Assembly (NCBI GenBank): GCA_945613045.1
Contig: CALZAG010000020.1
Location: 1 to 16,387 of the forward strand
Source: an uncultured Clostridia bacterium
GTDB lineage: Bacteria > Bacillota > Clostridia > Oscillospirales > Oscillospiraceae
Direction of reading: 5' to 3'
Length of the DNA stretch: 16,387 nucleotides
Below, one piece after another: positions 13,552 to 16,387 of this stretch (its first letter is position 1; each line of letters opens with the position of its first letter). Below the pieces are notes generated by a model that had not been told where the DNA came from, did not search any database, and saw only the letters and a list, made by a program, of their open reading frames with translations. The position numbers were made by a program, and so were the translations under genes.

Positions 13552-13570
13552 ATGTAAATTAAGTTTACAT
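13552..13570. promoter_or_regulatory. Palindrome matching the GlnR/TnrA operator consensus
   Basis: ATGTAAA (13552-13558), 5 bp, TTTACAT (13564-13570). The inner 17 bp (13553-13569) fit TGTNA-N7-TNACA at every defined position, the operator known for the nitrogen regulators GlnR and TnrA of Firmicutes. No nitrogen gene is adjacent, so its use is unclear. Confidence 0.35.
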
Positions 13571-13600
13571 AATTATTATTAATAATTATTTTGCAAATAG

Positions 13601-13630
13601 TTATCAACATTTTCAACAGAGTTTTCAACA
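13601..13630 (+). other. Three tandem DnaA-box-like nonamers beside an AT-rich stretch
   Basis: TTATCAACA (13601-13609), TTTTCAACA (13610-13618) and TTTTCAACA (13622-13630) are in the same orientation. They differ from the DnaA box TTATCCACA at one, two and two positions. An A/T-only stretch (13571-13592) lies right beside them, the layout of an unwinding element. No dnaA or dnaN gene is in the window. Confidence 0.4.
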
Positions 13631-13727
13631 CTCTTTTTTATAGAAATACCATCATAATTTGTCGATATGTAAAATATTCTCAAAACCGCAAGTCGAATTG
13701 GGTAACAACTCAGAAACAAAAATTTGT

Positions 13728-14405
13728 TTACATAAGGCCAACTTTGTTAAGAGATTGAAACTCTTTACCGGCAACGATAATATGGTCAAGCAGTTTGATA
13801 TCGACAAGCTCAAGCGCCTTCCTGACAAGCTCGGTGCAGTACTCGTCCTCCTTCGAGGGCAGCGGCGGACCCGCGGGGTGGTTATGGGATATTATAACGC
13901 TTGCGGCATTACTTTTAATAGCCGTTTCAACAAGCATACGCACTCCCACCTCGGTGGCGTTCACAACGCCGCGGCTTATCTGCTTGCAGGCGATTATCCC
14001 GTTTGCCGAGTCGAGCAGCAAGGCGTAGGCAACCTCATTTACCTCAAACATGAATTTCGCGACGAAGTATTCCCCGGCTGCGCTGATGCTGCTGATAACG
14101 TTCTTCGGCACACTTTTTTCCTCAAGGTAGCGCTTTCCAAGCTGCGGAGCAAGCTTTATAAGCGTCGCCGCATTATCGCCGACGCCCTCCACCGTTTTGA
14201 GTTCCTCGAAATCAGCCTCGAAGACCGCGGTGAGAGAGCCGAAATGCTCTATGAGCTTATGGGCAAGCACATTGGTATTCTTTCGGGGAACTGCATAAAA
14301 CAGAAGCATTTCCAACAGATTGTGGTCATTAAACCCTTCCAGGCCGGCCTGAATAAAGCGTCGCTTCATTCTCTCCCTGTGCCCGTCATGCACACCCGTT
14401 CCCAT
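13728..14405 (-). CDS. radC: RadC family JAB/MPN-domain protein
   Basis: RadC-type proteins carry a JAB1/MPN metalloprotease-like fold; despite the name, a DNA-repair role is not established, and in Bacillus a role in competence or recombination has been suggested. The 225-aa protein has an N-terminal UPF0758 region with a helix-hairpin-helix segment VEGVGDNAA (72-80) and the metal motif HNHPAGPPLPSKED (174-187), which keeps the H-x-H and S/D ligands. The start ATG is served by AAGGAGA overlapping the tsaD stop, 11 bp away, so it is the last gene of the tsa operon. Confidence 0.95.
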   Translation of the reverse strand: MGTGVHDGHRERMKRRFIQAGLEGFNDHNLLEMLLFYAVPRKNTNVLAHKLIEHFGSLTAVFEADFEELKTVEGVGDNAATLIKLAPQLGKRYLEEKSVPKNVISSISAAGEYFVAKFMFEVNEVAYALLLDSANGIIACKQISRGVVNATEVGVRMLVETAIKSNAASVIISHNHPAGPPLPSKEDEYCTELVRKALELVDIKLLDHIIVAGKEFQSLNKVGLM

Positions 14406-14416
14406 TCTCTTTCTCC

Positions 14417-15418
14417 TTACAGCTCCATATTTGCGTATGCGTTAAGGTCGCTTCCGGCAACGTTGCCGGCCAGATACTCAAAGTAGCCCTGACAGCCGAT
14501 CATCGCGGCGTTATCGCCGCAGAGGCTCAGCGGCGGCACATAAAGCTCGCACCCTGCCTTTTCCGCGGCAGCCTTGAAATCGGCTCTGATGCGCGAATTT
14601 GCCGCGACTCCGCCGGCAATGGCTATCTTTTTGTAGCCCAGCTCCTTTGCCGCGAGCATCGTTCTCGGCACCAGCGAATCGCTGACGGCGGCGGTAAATG
14701 ACGCCGCAAGGGACGCCTTGTCAAGCTCCTCGCCCTTCTGCCCGGCATTGTGGACGATGTTGATAACAGCGGTCTTGAGCCCTGAAAAGCTCATATCGTA
14801 GGGATGCCCCTCAATATGCGTCCTCGGAAGCGGATACTTTTTATCGTCGCCGCCCTGGGACAGCAGGTCAATGGGCTTTCCGCCGGGATAAGGCAGGCCG
14901 AGGACGCGGGCGGTCTTGTCAAAGCACTCGCCGGCGGCATCGTCACGTGTTGCGCCGATGATCTTAAGCTCCGTGTAGCTTTGCACATCAATGATAAGCG
15001 TGTTGCCGCCTGATATGGCAAGGCACAGAAACGGCGGCTCAAGCTCCGGATAGGCTATGTAGTTTGCCGCGACATGGCCTTTTATATGGTGCACCGGTAT
15101 CAGAGGCACGCCGAGACTGAGGGCCGCCGCCTTAGCAAAGCTGAGTCCCACGAGCACCGTACCGATAAGCCCGGGCGCATAGGTGACGGCCACGGCGTCT
15201 ATATCGCTTTTGGATATCCCCGCGACCTCTATTGCACGCTGTGCAAGCCGGGATATCACCTCCACATGACTGCGGGAGGCTATCTCCGGCACAACGCCGC
15301 CGTAAACCGCGTGCAGATCGGCCTGAGAGAACACCTGATCGGTTATTACTTTTCTCCCGTCCTCAACCACCGCGACCGCAGTCTCGTCGCAGGAGGACTC
15401 AAACGCAAGTATTTTCAT
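14417..15418 (-). CDS. tsaD: tRNA N6-adenosine threonylcarbamoyltransferase TsaD
   Basis: TsaD transfers threonylcarbamoyl from its AMP adduct to adenosine 37 of tRNAs that read ANN codons, working with TsaB and TsaE. The 333-aa protein has the ASKHA fold with LAFESSCDETAVA at the start, the iron-binding HIKGH (His111, His115), GGNTLI, and the C-terminal nucleotide motif GGVAANSRIR. All key residues are intact. Its ATG overlaps the rimI stop by 4 bp (ATGA). A threonine tRNA gene lies downstream; tRNA-Thr is itself a t6A substrate, though adjacency may be chance. Confidence 0.98.
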   Translation of the reverse strand: MKILAFESSCDETAVAVVEDGRKVITDQVFSQADLHAVYGGVVPEIASRSHVEVISRLAQRAIEVAGISKSDIDAVAVTYAPGLIGTVLVGLSFAKAAALSLGVPLIPVHHIKGHVAANYIAYPELEPPFLCLAISGGNTLIIDVQSYTELKIIGATRDDAAGECFDKTARVLGLPYPGGKPIDLLSQGGDDKKYPLPRTHIEGHPYDMSFSGLKTAVINIVHNAGQKGEELDKASLAASFTAAVSDSLVPRTMLAAKELGYKKIAIAGGVAANSRIRADFKAAAEKAGCELYVPPLSLCGDNAAMIGCQGYFEYLAGNVAGSDLNAYANMEL

Positions 15419-15870
15419 TGCTCTTCCTCACCAAGAAATCTTGTCATAAGTATCGCGTCCTCGGTCGGACGCTCATAATATTTTCTGCGTCTGCCGACTT
15501 CGGCAAAGCCGTGTTTTTTATACAGCTTAAGCGCCGCAAGGTTGCTTTCGCGCACCTCAAGCGTGACAAAGCTGAGCTTTTTTGCCCGGGCCCGGATAAT
15601 GAGTTCTTCAATGAGCATATCCCCTATCCCCTGCCTGCGCCGCTCCGGCGACACCGCGACATTCGATATATAGCCCTCATCCAGAACATACATTAGCCCG
15701 ACATAGCCGACTGCCTCGCCGTCGTCATCCTCGGCGGCAAGGAAGATGTGCATATCATCGGGAAGCTGCTTAATAAGCATCTCCCGCGTCCACGGCACGG
15801 AAAAGCACTGCTTTTCCATGGCCTCAATGGCATCGATATGGTTCAGGCGGGCGTCAGTTATCCTTATCAT
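15415..15870 (-). CDS. rimI: Ribosomal-protein-alanine N-acetyltransferase RimI
   Basis: This 151-aa GNAT enzyme is of the RimI type, which acetylates the N-terminus of ribosomal protein S18 (and others) with acetyl-CoA. The acetyl-CoA loop is RRRQGIG (77-83), preceded by ISNVAVSPE and followed by VRESNLAALKLYKKHGF, where the Asn and Tyr are the usual catalytic-side residues. The ATG at 15868-15870 is chosen, with GGAGG 7 nt upstream; a TTG one codon earlier is possible. It overlaps the phosphatase-like frame by one base and tsaD by 4 bp. tsaE-tsaB-rimI-tsaD is the common Firmicutes order. Confidence 0.93.
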   Translation of the reverse strand: MIRITDARLNHIDAIEAMEKQCFSVPWTREMLIKQLPDDMHIFLAAEDDDGEAVGYVGLMYVLDEGYISNVAVSPERRRQGIGDMLIEELIIRARAKKLSFVTLEVRESNLAALKLYKKHGFAEVGRRRKYYERPTEDAILMTRFLGEEEQ

Positions 15871-16387
15871 CAATAGGCCTCCTGATTAAGCTCGTCTATA
15901 ACCGCGAGCACCTCGTCCTCAACGCGCGTGATGCACTTTTTCCAGCCTATCGGCAGGACGGGCGGCATTATATCGTCCTCGGCAAGGCACATGATGCGCT
16001 CGTCAAGCTCCTGATACTCCGCTGCAAGCTCATCGGCCTGCTGCGCGGTCATGCACAGCACAACGTCGTTATTTTCAATAAGCGTCCGGTCAACAGCATA
16101 AGGAATACTTCTCGGCAGGGATATCCCAAGCCCGGCACAGCATTTTTCAGCCCTCGGGTCGATACGCCCGTCCTGCCTGAGCCCTGCCGAGCAGCAGCTT
16201 ACGTCGGGGCAAACGCTTTCCTTATTCGCGTTAAACACAGCTTCCGCGATCAGCGACAGCGTATTGTCATCGCACACAAACAGTATGCTTTTAACATCAA
16301 TTCCATTAAAGCCGCACAGCTCCGACTGCCGCTCATCCCAGCGCTCAAGGCTTCTGTCGCCGGCCTGACTTTCAATATGATGCGTCA
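15870..16387 (-). CDS. Degenerate low-molecular-weight tyrosine-phosphatase-like domain, probably fused to the end of TsaB (5' end outside window)
   Basis: Seen: the frame is open to the window edge, giving 171 visible residues. From about residue 32 it aligns with LMW protein-tyrosine phosphatases: strand 1 DVKSILFVC, then the P-loop, SCCSAGL, and NNDVVLCMTAQQADEL. The first usable start (GTG, 16275-16277) would remove strand 1; there is no ATG, GTG or TTG before it, so translation must begin upstream. The first 22 residues (HHIESQAGDRSLERWDERQ) resemble the Y.R.SQAER tail of TsaB, whose gene is expected here before rimI. Odd: the family P-loop CxxxxxR reads CDDNTLSL, one residue shorter and lacking the catalytic Arg, and the C-terminal Asp-Pro motif is replaced by MPPVLPIGW. 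So it is probably catalytically dead. A separate gene with a distant start is the alternative. Confidence 0.7.
   Translation of the reverse strand, partial: THHIESQAGDRSLERWDERQSELCGFNGIDVKSILFVCDDNTLSLIAEAVFNANKESVCPDVSCCSAGLRQDGRIDPRAEKCCAGLGISLPRSIPYAVDRTLIENNDVVLCMTAQQADELAAEYQELDERIMCLAEDDIMPPVLPIGWKKCITRVEDEVLAVIDELNQEAY

Larger units (their letters stand above)
13440..13727. other. AT-rich non-coding gap between tRNA-Thr promoter and radC
   Basis: No credible gene is seen here on either strand. The gap contains two notable elements listed separately: a palindrome fitting the GlnR/TnrA consensus and a row of DnaA-box-like nonamers, joined by a nearly pure A/T stretch (13571-13592) that includes the dyad ATAATTATT/AATAATTAT. 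TTTGTCGAT (13658-13666) differs by one base from a Spo0A box. An AT-only dyad AAACAAA/TTTGTTT (13714-13729) overlaps the radC stop but has no T-run, so no convincing radC terminator is present. AGAGT/ACTCT with six Ts (13618-13638) is terminator-like on the plus strand but weak. Confidence 0.6.

Noticed and set aside
13440..13727. Calling this gap the chromosomal origin
   Set aside because: The boxes deviate from the strict DnaA consensus and no dnaA, dnaN or rpmH is nearby; the sequence alone does not justify more than a candidate.
13659..14486. 275-aa plus-strand open frame opposite radC
   Set aside because: It is antisense to radC and begins in the AT-rich gap without a ribosome site.

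Overview
The window looks like a chromosomal segment of an endospore-forming Clostridia member (Firmicutes), most like the Ruminococcaceae/Oscillospiraceae group. This is inferred from the sporulation genes yqfC, yqfD and ylbJ, the era-yqzL-recO order, the tsaB-like/rimI/tsaD order, strong AGGAGG-type ribosome sites and a tRNA with an encoded CCA end. Coding regions are of balanced to moderately high GC, while the few intergenic gaps are strongly AT-rich. Most genes are core housekeeping genes on the minus strand; only a ylbJ-type gene and one small unknown gene are on the plus strand. No insertion sequence, prophage, CRISPR array or rRNA was seen.

Left block (1-4078, minus; read from right to left): yqfC, yqfD, phoH, ybeY, era, yqzL, recO (3' end cut by the window). 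This is the sporulation, RNA-maturation and repair cluster known from Bacillus, without yqfF, dgkA and cdd. The genes overlap or nearly touch. The ylbJ-type gene (4131-5111, plus) diverges from yqfC across 52 bp.

Middle block (5108-10896, minus): a good sigma-A promoter precedes murA, followed by walJ/yycJ, rlmH, a DUF2007-like small protein, a phosphoglucomutase-type gene and two half-size chromate-transporter genes, all overlapping or within 11 bp. The most convincing terminator for this seven-gene unit lies inside the 3' end of the convergent ylbJ-type gene.

Right-centre (10921-13439): a nudF-like Nudix hydrolase gene (minus) diverges from a small unknown gene (plus). The small gene abuts, stop to stop, an FAD oxidoreductase/Rieske gene (minus). 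Upstream of that gene are a 16-bp perfect hairpin, a terminator, a tRNA-Thr(CGT) gene and its promoter. Next is a 330-bp AT-rich gap (13398-13727) holding a run of DnaA-box-like nonamers and a palindrome that fits the GlnR/TnrA consensus.

Right block (13728-16387, minus; read from right to left): a truncated open frame with a low-molecular-weight phosphatase-like domain, rimI, tsaD, radC. This is the t6A tRNA-modification operon. The most unusual object is the edge frame: it has no usable start codon in the window, its upstream residues resemble the tail of TsaB, and its phosphatase P-loop lacks the catalytic arginine. It may be a TsaB-pseudophosphatase fusion.
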